NCBI RefSeq assembly: GCF_028994775.1
Contig: NZ_JAJQMN010000008.1
Coordinates: forward strand, 248,001 to 312,000
DNA from: Promicromonospora iranensis
GTDB lineage: Bacteria; Actinomycetota; Actinomycetes; Actinomycetales; Cellulomonadaceae
DNA length: 64,000 nucleotides
Direction: 5' to 3'
In this document: positions 16,140-24,742 of the stretch, one piece after another
How positions within the stretch are numbered: the stretch's first letter is position 1
Layout of the letters: the number at the start of each line of letters is the position of its first letter
Notes under the pieces: model-generated
Told to the model about the DNA's origin: nothing
Database searches by the model: none
Seen by the model: only the letters and a program-made list of their open reading frames with translations
Program-made: the position numbers and the translations under genes

Positions 16140-17489
16140 ATGCGCACGGCACGATTCTTCATCGCACCCGTCACGGCAGCGGCACTCGCCCTCTCGCTCG
16201 GTGCCTGCGGCTCCGGTGGGGGTGGCACCGACGATGGCACGATCAAGGTCGCCTACCAGAAGTTCGGCAACTTCACGCAGGCGGACGAGCTGTTCAAGGA
16301 CGTCAAGGCGGACTTCGAGGAGGCGAACCCGGACATCACCGTCGAGCTCGTGCCCATCGAGGCACAGCAGAACGACTACTTCACCAAGCTGGCGCTCATG
16401 AACCGGTCGCCCAGCACCGCGCCCGACGTCATGTACGAGGACACGTACATGATCAAGTCGGACGTCGAGGCCGGGTACCTGGCACCGCTGGACGACTACC
16501 TCGCCGAGTGGGACGAGTGGGACCAGTTCGTCGACAGCGCCAAGGAAGCCGGCGCGGGTGACGACGGCAAGACCTACGGCGTCTCCATGGGTACCGACAC
16601 CCGCGGTCTCTGGTTCAACAAGGACGTGCTCGCCAACGCGGGCCTGCCCGAGGACTGGGCGCCGACGTCCTGGGACGAGCTGCTCGAGGCGGCCCGGGCG
16701 ATCAAGGAGTCCGACCCGGACGTGATCCCGTTCAACATCTACTCCGGCAAGCCACAGGGTGAGGCCGCGGTGATGCAGGGCTTCGAGATGCTGCTGTACG
16801 GGACCGGCGACACCCTCTACGAGGACAGCAAGTGGGTGCTCGGCTCACAGGGCTTCGTCGAGTCCCTCGAGTTCCTCGAGACCGTGTTCTCCGAGGGGCT
16901 CGCCCCCACCCCGCAGCAGGCGCTCGACACCAACATCGGCAACACGGTCCAGGCCGAGTGGCTGCCCCAGGGCAAGGTCGGCATCGCGCTCGACGGCTCC
17001 TGGGTGGCGGGCAACTGGCTCGAGTCCGGCGTCGCACCGTGGCCCGAGTGGTCCGAGAAGATGGGCACCGCGCCCATGCCCACGCAGGACGGCCAGGAGC
17101 CGGGTGCTGTGAGCATGTCGGGTGGCTGGACCCTCGCCATGGGCGCCGGCTCCAAGAACCCGGACGCGGCGTTCGAGTTCATCTCGATGGCCCTGAACCG
17201 CGAGAACTCCCTCTGGTTCGACGTCGCGAACAGCCAGATCGCGGTGCGGACCGACGTCGCGGAGGACCCGGAGTACACCAAGTCCAACCCGACCACCGAG
17301 TTCTTCACCGACCTGGTCGACGTGACCCACTTCCGGCCCGCCACCTCGGACTACCCGAAGGTCTCCAACGAGATCATGGTCGCCATGGAGGCGGTCATGA
17401 CCGGGCAGCAGACACCTGAGGAGGCGGCAGCCGCCTACGACGAGGCGGTCGTCGGCATCGTCGGCGAAGAGAACACGACCCAGGGCTGA
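16140..17489 (+). CDS. Sugar ABC transporter substrate-binding lipoprotein
   Basis: The 449-residue protein has a lipoprotein signal with the lipidated Cys23 in LSLGACGSG and then a family 1 (MalE-like) solute-binding fold: GTIKVAYQKFGNF, the loop FEEANPDITVELVP, MYEDTYMIKSDVEAGYLAPLDDY and GTDTRGLWFNKDVL. It should capture an oligosaccharide outside the membrane for the two permeases that follow. Its place directly behind the amylopullulanase suggests maltodextrins or a related alpha-glucoside, but no residue fixes the ligand. ATG 16140 has a GGGAG site 4-8 bases upstream. The first permease begins 4 bases after its stop, so the three genes form one operon. Confidence 0.9.
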   Translation: MRTARFFIAPVTAAALALSLGACGSGGGGTDDGTIKVAYQKFGNFTQADELFKDVKADFEEANPDITVELVPIEAQQNDYFTKLALMNRSPSTAPDVMYEDTYMIKSDVEAGYLAPLDDYLAEWDEWDQFVDSAKEAGAGDDGKTYGVSMGTDTRGLWFNKDVLANAGLPEDWAPTSWDELLEAARAIKESDPDVIPFNIYSGKPQGEAAVMQGFEMLLYGTGDTLYEDSKWVLGSQGFVESLEFLETVFSEGLAPTPQQALDTNIGNTVQAEWLPQGKVGIALDGSWVAGNWLESGVAPWPEWSEKMGTAPMPTQDGQEPGAVSMSGGWTLAMGAGSKNPDAAFEFISMALNRENSLWFDVANSQIAVRTDVAEDPEYTKSNPTTEFFTDLVDVTHFRPATSDYPKVSNEIMVAMEAVMTGQQTPEEAAAAYDEAVVGIVGEENTTQG

Positions 17490-17493
17490 CCCG

Positions 17494-18369
17494 ATGGCTC
17501 TCACGTCCCGCGGCGCGGCGCGGGTGGTTCCACTCGCGCCCGCCGTCGTTCTCCTTGCGCTCTTCATGCTGGGCCCTGTGGTGTGGTCGTTCTACGGCTC
17601 GTTCACGAACGCCTCGCTCACCGGCCCTGCCGCTCTCAACCCGGAGTGGATCGGGCTCGACAACTACGCGGCCCTGATCGGCGACCCGGACTTCCCGAAG
17701 TCGCTCTGGCTCACCGTCGTGTTCGTGTTCCTCTCCGCCGTCGTGGGCCAGAACGTGATGGGCATCATGCTGGCGGGGCTGCTGCGCTCAGCGGTCAAGC
17801 CGGTGCGGTCCATCGCCTCGACCGTCGTCGTCGCCGCGTGGGTGCTCCCCGAGATCGTCGCCGCCTTCGCCGCGTACGCGTTCTTCCACTCCGAGGGCAC
17901 GCTCAACACCATGCTCGGCGGCCTCGGGATCACCGGGCCCGACTGGCTCTACTCCACCCCGATGCTCGCGGTGATCATCGCCAACATCTGGCGGGGCACC
18001 GCCTTCTCCATGATGGTCTACTCGGCGGCACTCGCCGAGGTGCCGCCGGAGCTCACCGAGGCGGCACAGCTCGACGGTGCGAACGGGATGCAGCGCCTGG
18101 CCTGGGTGACCCTGCCCGTCATCCGGCGCAGCATCTCGACCAACCTCATGCTCACCACGCTGCAGACCCTGTCGGTCTTCACCCTGATCTACGTGATGAC
18201 CGGCGGTGGTCCGGGCACGGACAGCTCGACGCTGCCGATCCTCGCGTACCAGGAGGCGTTCAAGTTCGCGCAGGTCGGGTACGGCACGGCCATCGCGACG
18301 GTGATGATCATCGTGGGCGCGGTGTTCTCCGTGATCTACATCCGCGCGCTCCGACCGGAGGTGGACTGA
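17494..18369 (+). CDS. Sugar ABC transporter permease (MalF type)
   Basis: The 291-residue inner-membrane permease has six predicted helices. The cytoplasmic coupling loop ELTEAAQLDGANGMQRLAWVTLPVIR matches the EAA motif (EAA-x3-G-x9-I-x-LP) that docks on the ATPase subunit. Its N-terminus is short, unlike the long periplasmic loop of enterobacterial MalF and as usual for actinobacterial CUT1 permeases. It overlaps the next permease: the TGA at 18367 and the ATG at 18369 share one base. No ATPase gene follows the operon. In actinobacteria such importers commonly share a distant MsiK-type ATPase, which is the likely arrangement here. Confidence 0.92.
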   Translation: MALTSRGAARVVPLAPAVVLLALFMLGPVVWSFYGSFTNASLTGPAALNPEWIGLDNYAALIGDPDFPKSLWLTVVFVFLSAVVGQNVMGIMLAGLLRSAVKPVRSIASTVVVAAWVLPEIVAAFAAYAFFHSEGTLNTMLGGLGITGPDWLYSTPMLAVIIANIWRGTAFSMMVYSAALAEVPPELTEAAQLDGANGMQRLAWVTLPVIRRSISTNLMLTTLQTLSVFTLIYVMTGGGPGTDSSTLPILAYQEAFKFAQVGYGTAIATVMIIVGAVFSVIYIRALRPEVD

Positions 18370-19259
18370 TGACCGCCCAGACGACGGCGCCCGTCGTGCA
18401 GGCGAGGCGTAGCGGGACGGTCGGCCAGCTGGCGGGACCGCGCGTCAAGGCGACCAAGGTGGCGGCGAACCTGGTGCTGCTCGTGATCGCGCTGCTGTTC
18501 GTGCTCCCGATGGCATGGGTGCTCGTCGCGTCGTTCGACGCGAGCGCGACGCTCTCCTTCGGTCTGCCCGACGCCGTCACGACCGCCAACTTCTCGGCGA
18601 TCATGACGCCGGAGCTGACGTGGCTGCCGCTGTGGAACGCGTTCGTGCTGTCGGCGGGCTCGGGGGCCATCACGGTGGTCGTCGCGGTGCTCGCGGCCTA
18701 CCCGTTGTCGCGGTACCGCATGCGGTTCGGCAAGTACTTCCTGTACTCGGTGCTGTTCGGGACGTGCCTGCCGATCACGGCGATCATGGTCCCGGTGTAC
18801 GCGCTGTTCGTGCAGCTGAACCTGCTGGACTCACTGCCGGGGACCATCTTCTTCATGGCCGCCACCTCGCTGCCCATGGCGATCTGGATGACCAAGAACT
18901 TCATGGACTCGGTGCCGATCTCCCTGGAGGAGGCGGCCTGGACGGAGGGCGCCTCGGCGATGCAGGCCCTGCGGCGCGTGGTGCTGCCGCTCATGCGGCC
19001 GGGCATCGCCGTGGTGTTCATCTTCGTGTTCGTGCAGGCATGGGGGAACTTCTTCGTCCCGTTCGTGCTGCTGCTCTCCCCGGAGAAGCAGCCGGCGGCC
19101 GTGAGCATCTTCGCGTTCTTCGGGCAGTACGGGTCAGTCGCGTACGGTCAGCTCGCGGCGTACTCGCTGCTCTACGCGGCGCCGGTGCTCGGGCTGTACG
19201 TGCTGGTCACCCGCATCTCGGGCTCGGCCTTCGCCCTGGCGGGAGCGGTCAAGGGCTGA
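18369..19259 (+). CDS. Sugar ABC transporter permease (MalG type)
   Basis: The 296-residue protein has six predicted helices and the EAA loop SLEEAAWTEGASAMQALRRVVLPLMRPG, which fits the MalG subgroup of CUT1 importers. The N-terminal 30 residues are polar and cytoplasmic. The start is fixed by the overlapping TGATG junction with the preceding permease, which implies translational coupling. Together with that permease it forms the membrane channel for the binding protein encoded at 16140. A long perfect hairpin begins 21 bases after the stop and ends the operon. Confidence 0.92.
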   Translation: MTAQTTAPVVQARRSGTVGQLAGPRVKATKVAANLVLLVIALLFVLPMAWVLVASFDASATLSFGLPDAVTTANFSAIMTPELTWLPLWNAFVLSAGSGAITVVVAVLAAYPLSRYRMRFGKYFLYSVLFGTCLPITAIMVPVYALFVQLNLLDSLPGTIFFMAATSLPMAIWMTKNFMDSVPISLEEAAWTEGASAMQALRRVVLPLMRPGIAVVFIFVFVQAWGNFFVPFVLLLSPEKQPAAVSIFAFFGQYGSVAYGQLAAYSLLYAAPVLGLYVLVTRISGSAFALAGAVKG

Positions 19260-19280
19260 CGGCGCAGCCCAGGCTCCCCG

Positions 19281-19339
19281 CGCAGCCCAGCGATTGGGCC
19301 CGAACTTGCGCCGAGTTCGGGCCCAATCGCTGGGCTGCG
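19281..19339. terminator. Bidirectional hairpin terminator
   Basis: Two 26-base arms (19281-19306 and 19314-19339) are perfect inverted repeats around a 7-base loop. It lies in the gap between the convergent sugar operon and purU, with no T tract on either side. The length and perfection exceed what a simple terminator needs. Confidence 0.75.
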
Positions 19340-19407
19340 GCGCGCCCTCGCCTCTCGCGTCCGGCTGCTCGGGCGTCACCGCGGATCGCACGTGTGCACG
19401 TGCGGCG

Positions 19408-20268
19408 TCAGCGGAAGACGACCGTGCGGCGGCCGTCCAGGAGCACCCGTCGCTCCGCGTGCCAGCGGACGGCGCGGGCGAGCGTGCGCCGCTCGACGTC
19501 CTCGCCGATGCCCACGAGGTCCTCGACCGTGCGGGAGTGGTCCACGCGCTCGACGTCCTGCTCGATGATCGGGCCCTCGTCGAGGTCGCCCGTCACGTAG
19601 TGGGACGTGGCGCCGATGATCTTCACGCCGCGGTCGTGGGCCTGCCGGTACGGCCCGGCGCCCTTGAACGACGGCAGGAACGAGTGGTGGATGTTGATGA
19701 TCCGCCCGCTGAGGTCGCGGCAGAGCTCGTCGGACAGGATCTGCATGTACCGCGCCAGGACCACCACCTCGACGTCCAGCTCCTCGACCAGGCCGCGGAG
19801 GGTCGCCTCCGCCTCCGCCTTGGTGCCCTTGGTGACCGGGACGTGGTGGAACGGCTTGCCGTAGAACGTGGCGATGTCCTCGAGGTCGCGGTGGTTGCCC
19901 ACCACGCCGACCACCTCGATCGGCATGCGCTGCGACCGCTCGCGGTACAGCAGGTCGACGAGGCAGTGCGCGGCTTTCGACACCATGACGAGCGTGCGGA
20001 TGCGCCGGCCCACGACGTCGAGCGTCCACGTCATGTCGAACCGGCCGGCCATCTGCGACATCGCCGCCGTCAGCTCGTCGCGGGACGCTGTCGACTCGAC
20101 CTGCACGCGCATGAAGAACAGGCCCGACGTCGGGTCCCCGAACTGCTGCGACTCGGTGATGTTGCCACCGTGCTCCGCGAGCATCCCCGCGACCGCGTGC
20201 ACGATTCCCGGCTGGTCCGGGCAGGACAGGGTGAGGATCCAGTGGGTGGCCGCGGTCGCGTCGTTCAT
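19408..20268 (-). CDS. purU: Formyltetrahydrofolate deformylase
   Basis: The 286-residue enzyme hydrolyses 10-formyl-THF to THF and formate, balancing one-carbon pools and supplying formate. An N-terminal ACT domain (about 1-85) starts WILTLSCPDQPGIVHAVAGML. The C-terminal formyl-transferase fold shows VVGVVGNHRDLEDIA, VVVLARYMQILS, INIHHSFLPSF with the catalytic-region His, and GATSHYVTGDLDEGPII. The DEGPIIEQ segment and Asp of this region are conserved in PurU. Length is typical (about 280-290). It follows the acetyltransferase gene at 20278 on the same strand after 9 bases and may be cotranscribed with it. Confidence 0.95.
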   Translation of the reverse strand: MNDATAATHWILTLSCPDQPGIVHAVAGMLAEHGGNITESQQFGDPTSGLFFMRVQVESTASRDELTAAMSQMAGRFDMTWTLDVVGRRIRTLVMVSKAAHCLVDLLYRERSQRMPIEVVGVVGNHRDLEDIATFYGKPFHHVPVTKGTKAEAEATLRGLVEELDVEVVVLARYMQILSDELCRDLSGRIINIHHSFLPSFKGAGPYRQAHDRGVKIIGATSHYVTGDLDEGPIIEQDVERVDHSRTVEDLVGIGEDVERRTLARAVRWHAERRVLLDGRRTVVFR

Positions 20269-20277
20269 GGGGGGAGG

Positions 20278-20913
20278 CTAACCCGCCACGGCCGGCGCGG
20301 CTGGGCCGTCCGCGGTGAGCTGCTTGCGCATGACCCACCGCCGCCGGCCTCCACTGACACCGCCGGTCTCGGCAGCGCGTTCGAAGCCCGCCGCCTCGAA
20401 CATGCCCACGGTCCCGACGTAGCCGCTGATCACGTCGACCCGATCAGGGCCGACGTCGGCCGGGTAGCCCTCGATCACCTCGGCGCCGTGCGCCCGGGCA
20501 TGCTCCACCGCTCCGGCGAGGAGGTGATGCATGAGCCCGCGCTTGCGGTACCCGGCGCGGACGACGAAACACACCGCTGCCCACGCGTCCCGGTCGTCGA
20601 CGAACGGGATGGTGCGGCTGCTCATGAGCCGGCGATACGTGGACCGGGGCGCGACCGAGCACCAGCCCGCCACGACGTCGTCCACATAGACCAGCACACC
20701 GGGGCCGGGGTCGGTCTCGCAGAGGTCGCGCATGTACCCGGGCCGCTCCTCGGGGGGTACCCGGCTGTCCCGGTACGCCATGCACCAGCAGCCCTTGCCG
20801 CCGGGTTTCTTGACCCCCACCACCTCGTAGAAGTCGTCGTACCTGCCGACGGCGGGCCGCACCTCGATGCGCCCACCGGCGACCGCCGACTGCTGGGCTC
20901 CTCGATTCCCCAT
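20278..20913 (-). CDS. GNAT family N-acetyltransferase
   Basis: The 211-residue protein has a GNAT core with CFVVRAGYRKRGLMHHLLAGAVEHARAHGA as the acetyl-CoA binding strand and loop, and a late IEGYPADVG segment followed by GTVGMFEAAGFERA. The N-terminal part contains GCWCMAYRDSRVPPEERPGYM and VAGWCSVAPRS, a combination typical of a small actinobacterial subgroup that has Cys/Trp residues around the first strands. The acceptor is unknown. It is 9 bases upstream of purU on the same strand and divergent from the acetyltransferase at 21002. Confidence 0.82.
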   Translation of the reverse strand: MGNRGAQQSAVAGGRIEVRPAVGRYDDFYEVVGVKKPGGKGCWCMAYRDSRVPPEERPGYMRDLCETDPGPGVLVYVDDVVAGWCSVAPRSTYRRLMSSRTIPFVDDRDAWAAVCFVVRAGYRKRGLMHHLLAGAVEHARAHGAEVIEGYPADVGPDRVDVISGYVGTVGMFEAAGFERAAETGGVSGGRRRWVMRKQLTADGPAAPAVAG

Positions 20914-21001
20914 GACCGCAACTTACGCGGCGCCACTGACACGGCCGTCTGGCACGCGGTCACCGTCGACCTGGGTGCGCCACCTCTGACACCATGGACC
21001 C

Positions 21002-21529
21002 ATGAGCAACTCCACCACGACGATCGCGCTGGTCGAGGACGACCATGCGGGCGAGCTTCTCACGCTGCGGCGCGCCGCGTTCGTGACCGAGGCCCAGCTG
21101 TACGACGACCCCCACATCCCGCCGCTGACGCAGACGCTCGCGGAGCTCCGGGAGGACCTGGCGCGGGACGACGTCGTCACGATCGGGGCGTGGGAAGGTC
21201 ACCGGATGATCGGCTCGGTGCGCGTCGAGATCGAGGACGAGAAGGCGACGCTCGGCCGCCTCGCCGTCGCCCCGGACAAGCAGGCCCGTGGCATCGGCAC
21301 CGAGATGCTCTTCGCGGTGCTCCCGTACCTGCCGGAGCAGACCAAGGAGATCTGGGTCTTCACCGGCAAGGACTCCAAGCAGAACCTCGCGCTGTACACG
21401 AAGCACGGCTACGAGGAGCAGTACGACAAGGCCGCCGGCGACCTGACGTACACCTACCTGCGCCGGGTGCTCGGCGCGGCGGGCGCACGGCCGGTGCTGC
21501 CCGAGCAGCCGGTGTCGCAGGACCAGTAG
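21002..21529 (+). CDS. GNAT family N-acetyltransferase
   Basis: The 175-residue protein shows the full GNAT pattern: an N-terminal strand and helix (VEDDHAGELLTLRRAAFVTEAQLY), the central strand MIGSVRVEIEDEKATLGRLAVAPDKQARGIGTEML that carries the acetyl-CoA loop, and IWVFTGKDSKQNLALYTKHGYEEQ near the end. About 20 low-complexity residues follow the fold. The substrate is unknown. Its stop is separated by a single base from the stop of the convergent PPOX gene, so no terminator can lie between them and the transcripts must overlap. Confidence 0.85.
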   Translation: MSNSTTTIALVEDDHAGELLTLRRAAFVTEAQLYDDPHIPPLTQTLAELREDLARDDVVTIGAWEGHRMIGSVRVEIEDEKATLGRLAVAPDKQARGIGTEMLFAVLPYLPEQTKEIWVFTGKDSKQNLALYTKHGYEEQYDKAAGDLTYTYLRRVLGAAGARPVLPEQPVSQDQ

Positions 21530-21530
21530 C

Positions 21531-21923
21531 TCAGTAGCCCCAGGCGTGGAAGGACTCGATGTCCATCCACGCGTCGAACCGGGGGCTCTCGCGGTCCGGG
21601 TACGGGTTGCCCCCGTAGTGGATCGAGAGCCGGTCGATGCCGGCCAGGGTCTCGTCCGGCGTGATCGTCACGCGGCCCTGGAGGCTGATGTGCCGGTACC
21701 AGCTCTCGCCGTCGAGCACCGTGAGGGAGACGCGCGGGTCCGCGCGCAGGTGCTCGAGGCGCTTGCGGGTGCCGTCGAGGTTCAGCAGCACCCGCCCGTC
21801 GTCGTACAGGTACCAGGTCGCCACGGACACGGGCGCACCGTCGGGCCGGACGGTCGCCATGACGGCGGGGTTGGGCTGCGCGAGGATGCTCGCGATCTTC
21901 TCGGGGATCGGGGGCTTGGCCAC
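21531..21923 (-). CDS. PPOX-class FMN/F420-binding protein
   Basis: The 130-residue protein has the split beta-barrel of the pyridoxamine 5'-phosphate oxidase superfamily: AVMATVRPDGAPVSVATWYLYDDGRVLLNLDGTRKRLEHLRADPRVSLTVLD and then SLQGRVTIT. The TRKRLEHLRADPRV segment matches the actinobacterial subgroup usually annotated as F420-dependent. Whether it uses F420 or FMN cannot be settled from the sequence alone. It is a single-domain protein of normal length, tail-to-tail with the acetyltransferase at 21002. Confidence 0.82.
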   Translation of the reverse strand: MAKPPIPEKIASILAQPNPAVMATVRPDGAPVSVATWYLYDDGRVLLNLDGTRKRLEHLRADPRVSLTVLDGESWYRHISLQGRVTITPDETLAGIDRLSIHYGGNPYPDRESPRFDAWMDIESFHAWGY

Positions 21924-21961
21924 AGGGTGCTCCTTCGACGTCGGACGGTCCGAGCAGCCAA

Positions 21962-23458
21962 TCAGGTATCGAGGCGCACGCCAAGCGCATCGAGCGACCG
22001 GAGCAGCATGTTGCGTCGCCCGCCCCGGTGGTCAGCCTGGTCCAGCGCCTTGTGGACGGCCCGGATCTCCGCCGCGGCCACCGGCTCCGGCGGGAACGGC
22101 ACCGGCGTGCGCCGCACGGTCGGGAGCGCCGTGCGCTCGGTGCCCGGGGAACCGTCCAGGACGTCGAACCGGTCGAGCATCACCTGGGCGGCGAAGTGGC
22201 TGGCGGCGACGCCGAGCCCCGCGAGACCGGCGGCGTGCTGGACACGGCCGCCCGCTGCCTGGCCGAACCAGACCCCCGACCGGGTGGGCGTGTCGACGGC
22301 GCCCGACCACCGGTGCGTCAGGCGGACGCCCTCCAGCTGGGGGAACGTCGTCAGCAGGTGCTCGGCCAGTCGTCGGAACGTCCGGGTGCGGTCCTCGTAC
22401 GTCCTGCTCACGCGCCCGCCGAGGTGGTAGCCGGCGTCGTGCCCGCCGAAGACGATCCGGTCGTCCGCCGTCAGGCGGTAGCGGTGCGACCGGTTCGCCA
22501 GGTCGGCGAGCCCCTGCCTCCCACGCCAGCCGATCGCCCGCAGCAGGTCGGCGGACAGCGGCTCCGTGGCGACCGCAGAGACGTAGAGGGGCACCGTGTG
22601 CCTGCGGTAACGCCGCAGCAGGGACGGGAACGCGCTGGTCCCGAGCAGCACGCGGGCGGCCCGCACGGTCGCCTCTCCGGCGTGCGAGAGCGTGTGCAGG
22701 ACGGCGTCGCCCGGCGCGCCGCGGCCCGGAGGGGTCAGCCCGGCCACCCGGGTCTGCTCGAAGATCTCCACACCGAGCTCGGTCGCGGCCCGCGCCAGCT
22801 CGGTGGCCAGGCGTGCGGGATGCACCAGCGCGGCGGCGTCCGGCCGGACAAGCCCCGCCTCATAGGTGGGGCTCGCGATCTCGGCGCGGACCTTCGCCCG
22901 GTCGAGGAACGTGTGCGGGAGGCCGGCGCGCGCTGCCCGGGCGGCGGCGTCCAGCAGCCAGTCGGTCTGGTGCGGTTCGAGGGCGAGGTCGACCAGGCCC
23001 GTGCGTTCCCACTGGCAGTCCAGGCCCAGGGTGTCCACCGCCGTCCCGATGGCCGTGAGGTTCTCCTGGCCGAGACGGGTCAGGAGGCCGGGTTCGTCGG
23101 AGCCGTCCGGCACGTCCGGCGGGCGTCCGTCCCCGTGTCCGTGTCCGTGCGCGAGGCTCGCGCCGCAGAACCCACCGTTCCGGCCGGACGCCGCCCACCC
23201 CACCGACCTGGCCTCGACCAGCACCACCCGCGCTCCGGGATGCCGCTGCTTCGCGCGGAGCGCCGACCAGAGCCCCGTGTAGCCGCCGCCGACCACCGCG
23301 ATGTCGGCCCGGGCAGGGGCGGACAGCGCGGGGTAGGTGGCGCGCTCACCCAGGTCGTCCAGCCAGAACACCGCGTGGCGCGTCCCGCCCAGGGCGTGGT
23401 CGACGACCGACCTGGCCGGGACGTTGCGCTCGAAGACGGTCTGCTGGAGACGTGCCAT
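21962..23458 (-). CDS. FAD-dependent amine/amino-acid oxidoreductase (DAO family)
   Basis: The 498-residue protein has a Rossmann dinucleotide motif, ADIAVVGGGYTGLWSALRAKQRHPGARVVLVEA (about 51-82), and then GWAASGRNGGFCGASL, where covalent or tight FAD contacts occur in DAO-fold enzymes. The C-terminal part has RIVFGGHDAGYH, the family segment LTHRWSGAVDTPTRSGVWFG and GLAGLGVAASHFAAQVMLD. The arrangement resembles gamma-glutamylputrescine oxidase and related secondary-amine oxidases, but no polyamine genes are adjacent, so the substrate is open. It lies 38 bases upstream of the PPOX gene on the same strand. Confidence 0.83.
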   Translation of the reverse strand: MARLQQTVFERNVPARSVVDHALGGTRHAVFWLDDLGERATYPALSAPARADIAVVGGGYTGLWSALRAKQRHPGARVVLVEARSVGWAASGRNGGFCGASLAHGHGHGDGRPPDVPDGSDEPGLLTRLGQENLTAIGTAVDTLGLDCQWERTGLVDLALEPHQTDWLLDAAARAARAGLPHTFLDRAKVRAEIASPTYEAGLVRPDAAALVHPARLATELARAATELGVEIFEQTRVAGLTPPGRGAPGDAVLHTLSHAGEATVRAARVLLGTSAFPSLLRRYRRHTVPLYVSAVATEPLSADLLRAIGWRGRQGLADLANRSHRYRLTADDRIVFGGHDAGYHLGGRVSRTYEDRTRTFRRLAEHLLTTFPQLEGVRLTHRWSGAVDTPTRSGVWFGQAAGGRVQHAAGLAGLGVAASHFAAQVMLDRFDVLDGSPGTERTALPTVRRTPVPFPPEPVAAAEIRAVHKALDQADHRGGRRNMLLRSLDALGVRLDT

Positions 23459-23526
23459 GCCGCGAATCTAGCCAATCTGTGGTCACTGCCGGTTTCGCCG
23501 GGGTGAGCGGCAGATGACAGTGCAGG

Positions 23527-24405
23527 TCAGCCACCGAGGCAGATCGTCTCGTAGCTGCGCTGCGCGTCGAAGCCGAGCTCGAGCTCGTCCTTGGTCCCTG
23601 CGGGGCACTTGCCGCCGGCGACCGTGAGTCCGGTGACCTCGCGCGCGCCGTCCGACGAGCACGCCACCTCGCGGCCGTCCTTGTCCACGCAGTCGCCGAT
23701 CAGGAGCTGGCCGCCGCCCATCCCGGGGTCTCCCGGGTGGTCGTCGGACAGGTTGCGGGCGCAGACCGCCTGCGTGTCCCCACCGGCGTTGCCGTCCTTC
23801 TGGAAGATGACGTCGGTCCCGCTCGGGCAGTGCGCCTGGCCCACCGACACGGCGTCCTGGATCTCGAGGACCGTGACGGTGGCGTCAGCATCGTCGCAGG
23901 TCAGCGGGCGATAGGTGTCCGCGGCTGTCGGGTCCGGCCCGGCGCACGACTCGACCGCCCAGGTCGCGGTGGTCTCCTCGGTGCCGTCCGGCCCGAAGAA
24001 GTAGATGCCGACGGCGGCGATGACGCCCGCGGCGATGAGGAACGCGACGATCGACCAGATCCAGTCGCGCCTGCTGGGGCTTCTGCGCCCGTCGCCGCCA
24101 CCGGACCTGGCGGGGTCTGCGGGCCGGTCGGGAGCCGACGGCACCTGGCCCGAGCCGGGGCGCGTGGGGAACTGGCCGGACTGGAACTGGCCGGACTGGA
24201 ACTGGCCCGACTGGGACCGATCGGACGAAACCTGGCCTGGCTCGAATTGCCCTGACTGGGGTCGACGACCGTTCAGCGGTGGGCCGTTCGGCGTCCGGCG
24301 TGGCTGGCCGCCGGTCCACTGTCGGCTGTTCTGGCGGCGCTGGTCTGACTGGTGTTCCGGAACACCTGCGTCCGGTGACACGGGGGAGGGCATGGTCGGC
24401 ACCAT
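23527..24405 (-). CDS. Single-pass membrane protein with QSGQF repeats, unknown function
   Basis: The 292-residue protein has three parts. A Gln/Gly/Pro/Ser-rich N-terminal tail contains repeats of QSGQF (three in a row near residues 65-79, diverged copies before). One transmembrane helix, WIWSIVAFLIAAGVIAAVGIYFF, lies at about 117-139. An external domain of about 150 residues carries paired cysteines (ESCAGPD, LTCDDAD, AHCPSG, AVCARN, GDCVDK, VACSSD, GGKCPAG, TICLGG). The alternating Cys pattern suggests several disulfides and resembles LppU-like actinobacterial exported proteins, but I cannot assign a family. An in-frame ATG at 24393 is an alternative start. It is divergent from glyA. Confidence 0.6.
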   Translation of the reverse strand: MVPTMPSPVSPDAGVPEHQSDQRRQNSRQWTGGQPRRTPNGPPLNGRRPQSGQFEPGQVSSDRSQSGQFQSGQFQSGQFPTRPGSGQVPSAPDRPADPARSGGGDGRRSPSRRDWIWSIVAFLIAAGVIAAVGIYFFGPDGTEETTATWAVESCAGPDPTAADTYRPLTCDDADATVTVLEIQDAVSVGQAHCPSGTDVIFQKDGNAGGDTQAVCARNLSDDHPGDPGMGGGQLLIGDCVDKDGREVACSSDGAREVTGLTVAGGKCPAGTKDELELGFDAQRSYETICLGG

Positions 24406-24563
24406 AGCGACGTCCGGGTGAATCGCGAAAGGGTCTCAGGTACTTTCGTTGCAATTTCGCGCCTCGTGGTCCAGAGCCGGTTCGTGGGGCGGGTGCCGGA
24501 CCCGTGCTGGGCGCCGGGCATCGGGCATCGGGCACGGGCTCCTACCGCCGCTGCTACGATCTT

Positions 24564-24645
24564 CGGGTCGCGACTGGCGTCAGGTGGATCACCACCGGGG
24601 AGCGACGAGTCATGCCGACGAGGGGTCGTTCGCCTGGGCCCCGGG
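24564..24645 (+). ncRNA. ZTP riboswitch (pfl motif)
   Basis: The sequence matches the conserved positions of the ZTP/ZMP aptamer in order: GGGTCGCGACTGGCG, then the hairpin half GTGGA pairing with ACCAC, then GGGGAGC, a variable linker, and GCCTGGGC, which closes the pseudoknot. It is about 100 bases upstream of glyA on the same strand. ZTP riboswitches switch on one-carbon and purine genes when 10-formyl-THF is short, and glyA and folD are typical targets. The expression platform is not obvious. A GC-rich segment (CCCGGG) after the aptamer could fold with the region before the GAGGAG ribosome site. Confidence 0.93.
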
Positions 24646-24742
24646 TCACCTCGTGAAAGGTGTGCGCCCGGGCAGACATGTCGCGGCGCGTGTGCTTTCC
24701 ACCGCCGTCCGACCATCCCCGTCCCGCATGAATCGAGGAGCT

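Noticed and set aside
19281-19339. Member of the TGGTCGAGC palindrome family
   Set aside because: The hairpin is perfect and long but its sequence (GCAGCCCAGCGATTGGGC) is unrelated, so it is listed only as a terminator.
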